The notes beneath the pieces are model-generated. The model had not been told where the DNA came from. It searched no databases and saw only the letters and a program-made list of their open reading frames with translations. From Betaproteobacteria bacterium (lineage in GTDB: Bacteria > Pseudomonadota > Gammaproteobacteria > Burkholderiales > Gallionellaceae): DNA of 17,932 nucleotides. The stretch's first letter is position 1, and each line of letters starts with the position of its first letter. Shown here piece by piece: positions 1-8,518 of this stretch. Both the position numbers and the translations under genes were made by a program. The DNA lies in NCBI GenBank assembly GCA_028871775.1, contig JAGWMH010000009.1, positions 1 to 17,932 on the forward strand, read 5' to 3'.

Positions 1-427
<427 letters not shown>

Positions 428-553
428 TAATATTAAGTGTGAAACAAGTGATGAGGCTAAAACCGAATCGCGTTGCAATCAAAACCTATTACTTCTTCCA
501 GTTGATGGCAGATTGATTACTCGAATAAAGAGTAGCCAGTCAGCCGACAGTTA
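428..553 (+). other. 23S-5S internal transcribed spacer
   Basis: This is a roughly 126-base, comparatively AT-rich spacer between 23S and 5S rRNA. No tRNA can be folded from it by eye. A short dyad, TACTC ... GAGTA around 518-534, could help rRNA processing, but this is inference. I see nothing else in it. Confidence 0.7.
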
Positions 554-669
554 TGTCTGACGACCATAGCGAGTTGGTCCCACTCCTTCCCATCCCGAAC
601 AGGACAGTGAAACGACTTAGCGCCGATGATAGTGTACGTCCGTATGTGAAAGTAGGTCATCGTCAGACT
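554..669 (+). rRNA. rrf: 5S ribosomal RNA
   Basis: The 5' end TGTCTGACGA pairs with TCGTCAGAC at the 3' end to give helix I. Internally it has the conserved stretches GGTCCCACTCC, CCGAAC, AGTGAAACGACTTAGCGCCGA and GTAGGTCATCG typical of bacterial 5S rRNA. Length is about 115 nt, the normal size. It is the last gene of the rrn operon and is followed within a few bases by a strong terminator. End positions are approximate to 1-2 nt. Confidence 0.96.
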
Positions 670-673
670 CCTT

Positions 674-714
674 ATAAACACAAAAGCCCTCCTCGTGAGG
701 GCTTTTGTGTTTAT
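674..714 (+). terminator. rrn operon intrinsic terminator
   Basis: A perfect 18-bp inverted repeat (674-691 with 697-714) has a 5-nt loop CTCGT. The GC core AAAAGCCCTC/GAGGGCTTTT is followed on the 3' side by the T-rich run TTTTGTGTTTAT. The symmetric A/T flanks mean it could also stop transcription arriving on the - strand. Position and strength fit the end of an rRNA operon. Confidence 0.93.
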
Positions 715-726
715 GGTGTTTAATGT

Positions 727-839
727 TGACCTACTTGAACGCAGTGACAAGACGCGCCGCAGGCGCTTCTTGCGGCGGAGGCTAACATTCGCTTGTGAAT
801 GTTAAGCCCCAACGGGGCGGCTATAGCCAAAGTAGGTCA
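727..839. repeat. structured intergenic palindromic repeat (family A member)
   Basis: The element is bounded by a 10-bp inverted repeat, TGACCTACTT (727-736) and AAGTAGGTCA (830-839). Between the arms lie further hairpins: CGCCGCA/TGCGGCG (755-761, 771-777), AACATTC/GAATGTT (784-790, 797-803), GCCCC/GGGGC (806-810, 814-818) and the palindrome GGCTATAGCC (819-828). No open reading frame here looks like a gene. The right end also shares 13 nt (AAAGTAGGTCATC, 829-841) with the 5S gene at 649-661. The central stem matches repeats in glyQ and znuA. Confidence 0.7.
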
Positions 840-901
840 TCTCCCTTCGATGCAACAACTCAGGACAGGCCTCGACAGACTCAGGGCAGATACCGTTGCC
901 G

Positions 902-907
902 TATAAT
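902..907 (+). promoter_or_regulatory. -10 element TATAAT upstream of lnt, with GCGC discriminator
   Basis: A consensus TATAAT preceded by G and followed at once by CGCGC lies 29 nt before the lnt start codon. No convincing -35 hexamer sits 16-18 nt upstream, so a weak -35 or an activator would be needed. The same arrangement recurs at 2679, 9853, 11268 and 17696. Confidence 0.55.
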
Positions 908-936
908 CGCGCTCATCAACTTGCCGGTGCACCTGA

Positions 937-2421
937 GTGAGCTTCTCGCATTTGAATCAAACCATCCTTGCTTTTGTTGCGGGCCTGCTTGCGGTGTCCG
1001 GTTTCGCACCCTTCTCGCTCTTCCCGTTACCCGTGTTTGCGCTTGCAGTAGTGTTCGTAAGTTGGTTGCGCGCAGAGAATCCGCGCGCTGCCGCCAAGAC
1101 CGGCTTTGCTTTTGGTTTCGGCCTGTTCGGTGCGGGGGTAGGCTGGATATACGTTGCGCTGCATGATTACGGTGACATGCCGTTGTTGCTGGCGTTACCC
1201 GCCACCGCGTTGTTCGCCGCCTTTCTTGCGCTGTTCCCGGCGTTGGCCGGCTACGCGCAGGCGAGGCTGCGGACACCGGCATGGGCGAGCGTGCTGCTGG
1301 TGATGCCTGCATTGTGGGTGCTGATAGAGTGGTTGCGCGGCATGATCTTTACCGGTTTTCCATGGTTGACATTGGGCTATGCGCATAGCGACAGCCCGCT
1401 GGCAGGGTACGCACCATTGCTTGGCGTGTATGGCGTATCGCTGGCGGCGGCGGTGAGTGCGGGTCTTATCGCCTGGTTGTGGCAAATGCGTTGGAGCAGA
1501 CCGGGTAAGCTGGCTTTGGCAATTCTCGCTGTGCTGTGGTTCGGTGGTGCGGCGCTGCGCACCGTGTCATGGACACAGCCGCACGGCGAACCGTTCACCG
1601 TGGCGCTGGTGCAGGGCAATATCGCGCAGGAGCTCAAGTTTAACGAAGACGCGCTGGTTGGCACGCTGGAAACCTATCGTCGTTTGGCATTGCAGAGCGA
1701 AGCCCGCCTCACCGTGCTGCCAGAAACCGCGCTGCCGCTGCTGCGCCATGAAATTCCGCCAAGCCTGCTCGAACAGTTGCGCGACCACGCCAGACAAAAT
1801 GGCGGCGACATGCTGGTCGGCTCCTTCGAGCGTAACAACGGCAGCTATTACAACAGCTTGTTCACGCTGGGTGCGGCGGACGAGCAGCATTACCGCAAAC
1901 AGCATCTGGTGCCGTTCGGCGAGTTCATTCCCATGCGCCCACTGATTGGCTGGTTCATCAACGAGGTACTCAACATCCCGATGGGCGATCTGGGGCGCGG
2001 CGATAAACAGCAGGTTCCGCTCAGCATCGCCGGGCAGCGCGTGGCGGCGAATATCTGCTACGAGGATGTGTTCGGCGAAGAAATCATCCGCGCCCTGCCG
2101 CAAGCCACGCTGCTGGTGAACGTCACCAACGATGCCTGGTACGGTCATTCCCATGCGGCGGCGCAGCACAACCAGATGTCCCAAATGCGCGCACTGGAAA
2201 GCGGGCGCATGATGCTGCGCGCAACCAATACCGGCGTGACCTCCATCATCGGCGCGGATGGCAAGCTGCTGCAGCAACTACCGCAGAACCAGGAAGGCGT
2301 GCTGCTCGGCACAGCGCAAGGCTATGACGGCATCACTCCTTATGCGCGCTGGGGCAACACGGCGGTGTTGCTGTTGATTGCGCTGATGCTGGCATCCGCA
2401 TGGGGGCTACGCAGACGATGA
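937..2421 (+). CDS. lnt: Apolipoprotein N-acyltransferase
   Basis: Lnt adds the third acyl chain, taken from phospholipid, to the N-terminal cysteine of lipoproteins in the inner membrane. The 494-residue product has hydrophobic membrane segments over about residues 8-210 and then a nitrilase-fold domain. The catalytic triad of the family is visible: E263 in LPETALP, K321 in YRKQHLVPFGE and C374 in NICYEDVFGE, and a last hydrophobic helix follows. The length is close to E. coli Lnt (512). The start is taken as GTG at 937, since the first hydrophobic segment begins directly after it; there is no clear Shine-Dalgarno, and a TTG at 952 is possible. The stop overlaps the next gene as ATGA, so the two are probably co-translated. 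A lipoprotein substrate, LptM, is encoded in this window. Confidence 0.96.
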   Translation: MSFSHLNQTILAFVAGLLAVSGFAPFSLFPLPVFALAVVFVSWLRAENPRAAAKTGFAFGFGLFGAGVGWIYVALHDYGDMPLLLALPATALFAAFLALFPALAGYAQARLRTPAWASVLLVMPALWVLIEWLRGMIFTGFPWLTLGYAHSDSPLAGYAPLLGVYGVSLAAAVSAGLIAWLWQMRWSRPGKLALAILAVLWFGGAALRTVSWTQPHGEPFTVALVQGNIAQELKFNEDALVGTLETYRRLALQSEARLTVLPETALPLLRHEIPPSLLEQLRDHARQNGGDMLVGSFERNNGSYYNSLFTLGAADEQHYRKQHLVPFGEFIPMRPLIGWFINEVLNIPMGDLGRGDKQQVPLSIAGQRVAANICYEDVFGEEIIRALPQATLLVNVTNDAWYGHSHAAAQHNQMSQMRALESGRMMLRATNTGVTSIIGADGKLLQQLPQNQEGVLLGTAQGYDGITPYARWGNTAVLLLIALMLASAWGLRRR

Positions 2422-2681
2422 GCTGGGTGTGCTACATTCTGCAATGCGTCGATGGCACGCTCTACACCGGCATCACCAACGATCTGGGAAAACGCATCGC
2501 GGCGCATAATGCAGGCACTGCGGCCAAGTACACGCGGGCGCGCGGGCCGGTGGAACTGGTGTTTGTGGAGAGTTGCGCCGACAAGTCCGCAGCACTGAAA
2601 TGCGAGATGGAGATTAAGGATTTAACGCGGGCGGAAAAACTGGAACTCATCAGGCTGACGGCAACACCCGAAAACCCGTAA
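2418..2681 (+). CDS. GIY-YIG domain protein (YhbQ/UPF0213-type)
   Basis: This is a small 87-residue single-domain GIY-YIG protein. The motif appears as CYILQC followed by LYTGIT, then a conserved KRIAAHNAG and a YTRARGPVELV segment, as in the YhbQ family. Members are related to UvrC and homing endonucleases. Structure-specific nuclease activity has been proposed for stand-alone members, and the cellular role here is unknown. I place the start at ATG 2418 (MSWVCYIL), which overlaps the lnt stop by 4 bp, rather than the in-frame ATG at 2400, because family members begin just before this motif. Its stop codon coincides with the -10-like sequence of glyQ. Confidence 0.88.
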   Translation: MSWVCYILQCVDGTLYTGITNDLGKRIAAHNAGTAAKYTRARGPVELVFVESCADKSAALKCEMEIKDLTRAEKLELIRLTATPENP

Positions 2682-2684
2682 AAT
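2679..2684 (+). promoter_or_regulatory. -10-like TAAAAT upstream of glyQ
   Basis: TAAAAT followed by AGCGCT overlaps the stop codon of the GIY-YIG gene and lies 28 nt before the glyQ start. It matches the -10 plus GCGC arrangement seen before lnt and the RNase gene. No good -35 is visible. Confidence 0.4.
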
Positions 2685-2711
2685 AGCGCTTTGTAATCCA
2701 GCCGGATTTTA

Positions 2712-3742
<1,031 letters not shown>

Positions 3743-3746
<4 letters not shown>

Positions 3747-5902
3747 AACAGACGCTGCTGATCGAGCTGTTGACCGAAGAGTTGCCGCCCAAGGCGCTGC
3801 ACCGTCTCGGCGAAGTATTCAAAGACGAGGTGTTTAATGGCCTGGTGCATCATCAACTCAGCCTCGGGGCGCCGCAAAACGCGGTCTGGTTTGCCACGCC
3901 CCGGCGCCTGGCCGTATTGGTGCGAGAGGTTGAGGCGGTAGCTCCCGATCGCACCGTGGAAGAAAAGATCATGCCGGTTTCCGTGGCTCTGGATGCCGAC
4001 GGCAAGCCGACGCCAGCGCTGCTGAAGAAGCTCGAAGCCAAGGGCATCCCGTCGTCGGCTATCGCAAAGTTCGAGAAACGGGCCGACGGCAAGTCGGAAG
4101 CTTTTGTTTACAACATGCCGGTCAAAGGCGCCAAGCTCGATGACGTGCTCGCCGGTATTGTCGCCGACGCGCTGAAGAAACTGCCCATCACCAAGCTGAT
4201 GCGCTGGGGGGATTCGGAGCACCAGTTCGTGCGCCCGGCGCATGCGCTGACCATGCTGCATGGCAGCCGCATCGTCCACGGCGATGTGCTCGGTCTGCAA
4301 AGCGGCAACGTCACGCGCGGCCATCGCTTTATGTCCGGCGGTGCAGTTACGCTGAAACATGCCGACGATTATGAAACTGTGCTCGAGAGCGAAGGCTGCG
4401 TCATTGCGGATTTTGCCAAACGCCGCGAAACGATCGCGGTGCAACTGGACAGGAACGCGGAGAAAAACGATGCCATATGGATAGGCCACTCCAACATGTC
4501 GTTGCGGGAGCTGCTGGTCCTTTCCAATGAAGAACGGAGTGTTTTAAGCACACTGCTGGACGAAGTGACGGCGCTGGTGGAGTGGCCGGCGGTGTATGTC
4601 GGCGAGTTCGAAGAGGAGTTTCTCGAGGTGCCGCAGGAATGCCTGATTCTCACCATGCAGCAGCACCAGAAATATTTTCCGCTGCTGGATGCCAATGGCA
4701 AGCTGCTCAACAAGTTTTTGATCGTTTCCAACATGAGAGTGAGCGACCCGAAACATATCGTCGGTGGCAACCAGCGCGTGGTGCGCCCGCGCCTTTCTGA
4801 CGCGCGCTTCTTTTATAACCAGGATCGCAAATACTCTCTTGAATCACGTGTCGAAAAGCTTGGCCAAGTGGTGTACCACAATAAGCTTGGGTCGCAGTTG
4901 CAGCGCGTCGAGCGCATCGAAACACTGGCCGGCACCATCGCACGCCTGTTGAAGGCGGACAAGGCCGATGCGGAACTGGCGGCGCGGCTGTCAAAAGCAG
5001 ACCTGCTCACGGATATGGTGGGCGAGTTTCCGGAGCTGCAGGGCATCATGGGGCGCTATTACGCGCTGCATGACGGCGAAAAACCGGAAGTTGCAGACGC
5101 CATCGAGGCGCACTACCACCCGCGCTTTGCCGGGGATACGCTGCCGCAGGGCATGCTGGCCTGCGCCGTGGCGCTTGCCGACAAGCTGGATACGTTGCTT
5201 GGCATTTACGGCATCGGCCAGGTTCCCACCGGCGACAAAGACCCTTTCGGGCTGCGCCGCCATGCATTGGGCGTGCTGCGCATCCTGATCGAAACGCCGC
5301 TCGATTTGCCGTTGGGCGCGTTGCTCAAGACTGCAACGGAGAATTTCCCCGCCGGCATGCTGAGCGCGACGGTGGCCAGCGATGTGGAAGGCTTCATGCT
5401 GGATCGCCTGCGCGGCTATCTGCGCGAACGCGGCTTCGAGGTGACGCACATCGAGGCGGTGCTCCACACATTGAATGGACGCCTGCATGAGGCCATGCCG
5501 CGCATGGAGGGCGTGCGCGTATTTGCCGCGCTTGGGGTGGCGAAGGATCTGGCCGCAGCCAACAAGCGCGTGCAGAACATCATGCGCAAGAACCGCGAGG
5601 AAATCGACATTGATTTCACCGGTACGGCCGTCAAGCCTGCGCTGCTGAAAGAAGCCGCCGAACGCGATCTGTACCAGGCCATGCAGGACATCACGCCGTT
5701 TGCGCAAGGCTATCTGGATCGCGGCGAATACGGGCAGAACCTGAAGGCGCTGGTCACGCTCAAGCCGTTCATCGACGACTTTTTTGACAAGGTCATGGTG
5801 ATGTGCGAGGACAAGGACCTGCGCCTGAACCGTGCGCTGTTGTTGCAGCAGCTCGGCAGGCTGATGAATCAGGTCGCCGACATTTCCAAGCTGGCGGCAT
5901 GA
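3743..5902 (+). CDS. glyS: Glycyl-tRNA synthetase beta subunit
   Basis: GlyS is the beta subunit of the heterotetrameric glycyl-tRNA synthetase and carries the tRNA-binding and HD-like parts. The 719-residue product starts with the family signature [19 protein letters not shown]. It contains [64 protein letters not shown] and [14 protein letters not shown], and ends in a DALR-like region ([22 protein letters not shown]). A GGGGAGGAAAG ribosome binding site lies in the end of glyQ, and ATG overlaps the glyQ TGA, so the subunits are translationally coupled. It is about 30 residues longer than E. coli GlyS (689). Residues 238-269 ([15 protein letters not shown] onward), between the AKRR and LLDEV motifs, look longer than I expect and may be an insertion. 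Confidence 0.97.
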
Positions 5903-5908
5903 AAAGAC

Positions 5909-5993
5909 AGTCGTTAGACGTTAGCCGCTAGTTTTTAGTTAAAAACAAAAGCTGTGCGCGACAATACCAACTAACGATTAATAACTAACGACT
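5909..5993. repeat. Inverted repeat in glyS-gmhB spacer
   Basis: The 98-bp AT-rich spacer is framed by a 9-bp inverted repeat AGTCGTTAG (5909-5917)/CTAACGACT (5985-5993). CGTTAG occurs again at 5919-5924, and CTAACG at 5971-5976. Between them is a hairpin GTTTTTA-GT-TAAAAAC (5931-5946). It could act as a weak terminator or processing site for glyS mRNA, or be a small mobile repeat; the sequence does not decide. Confidence 0.6.
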
Positions 5994-6000
5994 CAGAAGA

Positions 6001-6534
6001 ATGAACCTCATCCTCCTCGACCGCGACGGCGTCATCAATTACGACTCCGAACAGTTCATCAAGAGTCCGGAAGAATGGAAACCCATTCCCGGCAGCCTGG
6101 AAGCCATCGCGCGCCTGTGCCAGGCAGGCTATCGGGTGGTGGTGACGACCAATCAATCCGGCGTGGGGCGCGGCCTGTTCGACATGCACACGCTTAACGC
6201 CATCCATGACAAGATGCACAAGGCGGTGGCACAGGCAGGCGGGCGGATTGATGCCATTTTCTTCTGCCCGCATGCGGCGGAGGCAAACTGTCTTTGCCGC
6301 AAGCCCAAAACCGGCATGCTGGAAGGAATTGCGGCGCGTTATAACGTTGATTTGCAGGGTGTGCCCGCAGTGGGTGACTCACTGCGCGATTTGACCTCCG
6401 CCGCCAAGATGGGCGCGCAGCCGATACTGGTGCTTACCGGCAAGGGCACCAAGACACAGTCCCAGGGCGGGCTGCCGGAAGGCACGCAGATATATTCTGA
6501 CCTGATGGCGGCAGTGGCGGAATTGGTATGGTAG
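6001..6534 (+). CDS. gmhB: D-glycero-beta-D-manno-heptose 1,7-bisphosphate 7-phosphatase
   Basis: GmhB removes the 7-phosphate from heptose bisphosphate in the ADP-heptose pathway for the inner core of LPS. This 177-residue cytosolic HAD enzyme shows DRDGVIN with the nucleophile D7 and acid/base D9, the second motif TTNQSG (49-54), K101 in CRKPKTGM, and the metal-binding GDSLRD (125-130). The zinc-binding cluster typical of GmhB is present as CPH (89-91) and CLC (97-99). The length fits the family. The start at ATG 6001 follows a weak AGAAGA. It is followed after 25 bp by the acyltransferase gene, so both envelope-lipid genes are probably co-transcribed. Confidence 0.94.
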   Translation: MNLILLDRDGVINYDSEQFIKSPEEWKPIPGSLEAIARLCQAGYRVVVTTNQSGVGRGLFDMHTLNAIHDKMHKAVAQAGGRIDAIFFCPHAAEANCLCRKPKTGMLEGIAARYNVDLQGVPAVGDSLRDLTSAAKMGAQPILVLTGKGTKTQSQGGLPEGTQIYSDLMAAVAELVW

Positions 6535-6559
6535 CATTCTCGTTGCAGGCTTCATCAAC

Positions 6560-7264
6560 ATGATCGTTTTGCGTTCGCTGATTTTTCTGCTGCTGCAAAT
6601 CCTCATCACACCGCTGTTCACGCTGTTCGCTTTGCTGTCTTTCCCGCTCCATCCCATCACCCGCTACCGCATCATCTCCGGCTGGGCGCTCACCATGCTG
6701 TGGCTGCTGCGCATGCTGTGCGGCATCCGCATGGAAGTGCGCGGCGCAGAAAATATCCCGAAACAACCGTGCATCGTATTGTGCAAGCACCAATCGGCGT
6801 GGGAAACCATCGCGCTGCAAAAAGTGTTTCCGCCGCAGGTCTGGGTGCTCAAGCGCGAGCTGCTGTGGTTGCCCTTCTTCGGCTGGGGGCTGGCGATGAC
6901 CAGCCCCATCGCCATCAAGCGCAGCAGTGGCAAGGAAGCGATCAGGCAGTTGCTTAAGCAAGGCAGGAAACGTCTGCAGCTGGGTTTCTGTGTGGTGATT
7001 TTTCCGGAGGGCACACGCATCCCTTACGGCCAACGCGGCAAATACAAGATCGGCGGCGCACTGTTGGGCGCGCACTGCGGCGTACCGGTGGTGCCGGTGG
7101 CGCACAATGCGGGCAGGCTGTGGGGGCGCAATGCCTTCATCAAACGCCCCGGCCTGATTACCATGAGCATAGGTGCGCCGATTGATCCCGCAGGGCATAA
7201 GGCCGAGGAGATCAGCCGGCGCGTGGAAGACTGGATTGAAACCGAAGTTGCAAGGCTGCCCTGA
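6560..7264 (+). CDS. plsC: 1-acyl-sn-glycerol-3-phosphate acyltransferase (PlsC family)
   Basis: This membrane-associated enzyme would convert lysophosphatidic acid to phosphatidic acid in phospholipid synthesis. The 234-residue product has N-terminal hydrophobic segments (about residues 3-29 and 39-55). The acyltransferase motif I is H77-QSAW-E82, an HX4E variant of the usual HX4D. Motif III is FPEGTR (148-153), and a VPVVPVAHNAG segment matches motif IV. The HX4E form is, as I recall, frequent in betaproteobacterial PlsC-like proteins, so activity is expected. Other acyltransferases of the same fold cannot be excluded. Its TGA overlaps the next start codon by 1 bp (TGATG), indicating translational coupling. 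Confidence 0.88.
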   Translation: MIVLRSLIFLLLQILITPLFTLFALLSFPLHPITRYRIISGWALTMLWLLRMLCGIRMEVRGAENIPKQPCIVLCKHQSAWETIALQKVFPPQVWVLKRELLWLPFFGWGLAMTSPIAIKRSSGKEAIRQLLKQGRKRLQLGFCVVIFPEGTRIPYGQRGKYKIGGALLGAHCGVPVVPVAHNAGRLWGRNAFIKRPGLITMSIGAPIDPAGHKAEEISRRVEDWIETEVARLP

Positions 7265-8010
7265 TGTTGAAGAAATTGCGCCGACTGGTTAATCCCCCTG
7301 CTGTCGAGCAGCGCAGCGTCCAGCTGATCGGCAAGGCCGTCACCTATACGCTCAAGCGCAGCAGCAAACGCCGCAGCATCGGCCTGCGCATTGATGACCG
7401 CGGGCTGACGGTCAACGCGCCGCTGCGCGCCTCGGAAAAATGGCTGCACAGCGTGTTGCATGATAAGGCGCAGTGGGTGGTGGACAAGCTGGAGGATTGG
7501 CAGGCGAAAAAACCTGCGCCGCCGCAATGGGTGGATGGCCAGCCCGCTTCTTTCCTCGGCAAGCCGCTCACCCTGCGCGTGGTTGCCAGCCTGTTCGATG
7601 CGCCGCCGCAACTGCACGGTGTGCAGCTGTTCGTGCATGCCACCGACGGTACCAATGAGCATGTCGTGGAACAGGCGGTTACGCAGTGGTATCAGCGCGA
7701 AGCGGAGAGACTGTTCAAGGAGCGCGTGGCGCATTACGCACCGTTGCTGAATGTGTCTCCACGCATGGTGAAACTTTCTACCGCCCGCACCCAGTGGGGC
7801 AGTTGCACCGCGCGCGGCAGCGTGCGCCTGAACTGGCAGCTCATCAAGATGCCGTTGCGTTTGATTGATTACGTTGTGGTGCATGAGCTCGCCCACCTGC
7901 GCGAGATGAACCATTCGGCGGCGTTCTGGCGGGTGGTGGGGGAGGCGTGCCCGGATTATGCGAAGCGGCGCAGGGAATTGCGGGGGTGGAGCCAGACGGC
8001 GGGCGAGTGA
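7264..8010 (+). CDS. YgjP-like zinc metallopeptidase domain protein (M48/SprT-like, DUF45)
   Basis: This 248-residue cytosolic protein has a C-terminal gluzincin-type active site: H207-E208-L-A-H211 in VVHELAHLREMNH, with a third possible ligand at H217 and a conserved RTQWGSC (175-181). This arrangement defines the YgjP/DUF45 family, annotated as M48-like or SprT-like metal-dependent hydrolases. The substrate is unknown. The N-terminal half (KRSSKRRSIGLRIDDRGLTV) is the usual beta-rich part of the family. It starts in the TGATG overlap with plsC and ends 43 bp before the convergent cyaY, so it is the last gene of this + strand unit. Confidence 0.88.
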   Translation: MLKKLRRLVNPPAVEQRSVQLIGKAVTYTLKRSSKRRSIGLRIDDRGLTVNAPLRASEKWLHSVLHDKAQWVVDKLEDWQAKKPAPPQWVDGQPASFLGKPLTLRVVASLFDAPPQLHGVQLFVHATDGTNEHVVEQAVTQWYQREAERLFKERVAHYAPLLNVSPRMVKLSTARTQWGSCTARGSVRLNWQLIKMPLRLIDYVVVHELAHLREMNHSAAFWRVVGEACPDYAKRRRELRGWSQTAGE

Positions 8011-8016
8011 AGATAA

Positions 8017-8041
8017 CTTTGCCGGGAGTAGCCAGGCAAAG
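8017..8041. terminator. Candidate bidirectional terminator between convergent genes
   Basis: A 7-bp inverted repeat CTTTGCC (8017-8023)/GGCAAAG (8035-8041) has an 11-nt loop and sits in the 43-bp gap between the two convergent stop codons. The stem is short and only a few T residues follow, so it is a modest candidate. Confidence 0.45.
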
Positions 8042-8053
8042 CTTTACCTCAAA

Positions 8054-8365
8054 TCAGAAGTCCACAGTCTTCCCCGCCCCCATCTTCACCAGTTCTCCCA
8101 GCTTGCCGAACAACTCGCTGCCGTCCCGTTTGCTGATCCACTGGCCGTCCTGATACGCATAATGGAAACCGCCGGATTTGGCGGCGAGCCAGATTTCCCG
8201 GTTCGGCGCGTGGCGGTTGACGACGATTTGCGAGCCGTCGGCGAATTCCAGTTCCAGCACCGGGCCGTTGAGGTTGCATTCGATGTCCGCGCCAGTTGCG
8301 TCAACGGCTTGCTCGATGCGGCCAAATACTGCGTCGGCCAATTCGTTGAACTCGCTTTCCGTCAT
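8054..8365 (-). CDS. cyaY: Frataxin-like iron donor protein CyaY
   Basis: CyaY is the bacterial frataxin. It binds iron on an acidic ridge and modulates IscS in iron-sulfur cluster assembly in the cytosol. The 103-residue product shows the acidic first helix (MTESEFNELADAVFGRIEQAVD), then IECNLNGPVLELEFADGSQIVVNR, the signature NREIWLAAKSGGFHYAY, and W-S-KRDGSELF near the end. The length is typical (E. coli 106). The start at 8365 is preceded by GGAACAGGATT, a reasonable ribosome binding site. Upstream in-frame codons are not family sequence and overlap lptM. The cyaY-lptM neighbourhood matches E. coli, where cyaY and lptM (yifL) are also divergent. Confidence 0.96.
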   Translation of the reverse strand: MTESEFNELADAVFGRIEQAVDATGADIECNLNGPVLELEFADGSQIVVNRHAPNREIWLAAKSGGFHYAYQDGQWISKRDGSELFGKLGELVKMGAGKTVDF

Positions 8366-8370
8366 ATAAT
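8365..8370 (+). promoter_or_regulatory. -10 element TATAAT for lptM-lysA
   Basis: A consensus TATAAT lies 33 nt before the lptM ATG. Its first base is also the last base of the inverted cyaY start codon. A TTCGTT at 8342-8347, 17 nt upstream, would be a poor -35. Transcription starting near 8377 would be antisense to the cyaY leader. Confidence 0.5.
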
Positions 8371-8402
8371 CCTGCCTGTTCCATTTTTGTGAGAGTGCAG
8401 CC

Positions 8403-8516
8403 ATGCGTGTGACCGGTATTATGTTGCTGTTGACCCTGCTGCTGCAAGGCTGCGGGCACAAGGGGCCGTTGTATATACCGCAGCCCGCAACGCAACAACC
8501 CAGCCAGGGCCAATAG
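8403..8516 (+). CDS. lptM: LPS-assembly lipoprotein LptM (YifL)
   Basis: This is a 37-residue lipoprotein precursor: MRVTGIMLLLTLLLQGC, then GHKGPLYIPQP and a Gln/Pro-rich tail. The hydrophobic signal ends in a lipobox (LLQG-C) with the lipidated cysteine at residue 17. The CGxKGPLYxP motif directly after the cysteine is the hallmark of LptM. In E. coli LptM is an outer-membrane lipoprotein that binds the LptD-LptE translocon and promotes LptD oxidation. The gene lies between cyaY and a diaminopimelate-pathway gene as in other proteobacteria (dapF in E. coli, lysA here). It ends 2 bp before lysA, so the two are one transcript. Confidence 0.93.
   Translation: MRVTGIMLLLTLLLQGCGHKGPLYIPQPATQQPSQGQ
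8418..8447 (-). promoter_or_regulatory. Possible cyaY promoter inside lptM
   Basis: Read on the - strand, TTGCAG (8442-8447) and CATAAT (8418-8423) are separated by 18 nt, a plausible -35/-10 pair inside the lptM coding sequence. If real, the cyaY transcript and the lptM transcript overlap at their 5' ends. This is weak evidence from hexamer similarity only. Confidence 0.25.
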
Positions 8517-8518
8517 CC

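Noticed and set aside
517..750. Open frame on - covering 5S and the terminator
   Set aside because: It is the antisense of 5S rRNA and the rrn terminator, with no family resemblance.
784..839. Integron attC-like site or tRNA-like structure
   Set aside because: The hairpins are consecutive and do not show attC boxes or a cloverleaf; no integrase or cassette gene is nearby.
5903..6000. Small RNA gene in the glyS-gmhB spacer
   Set aside because: There is no promoter or terminator pair that would define a transcript; I report only the repeats.
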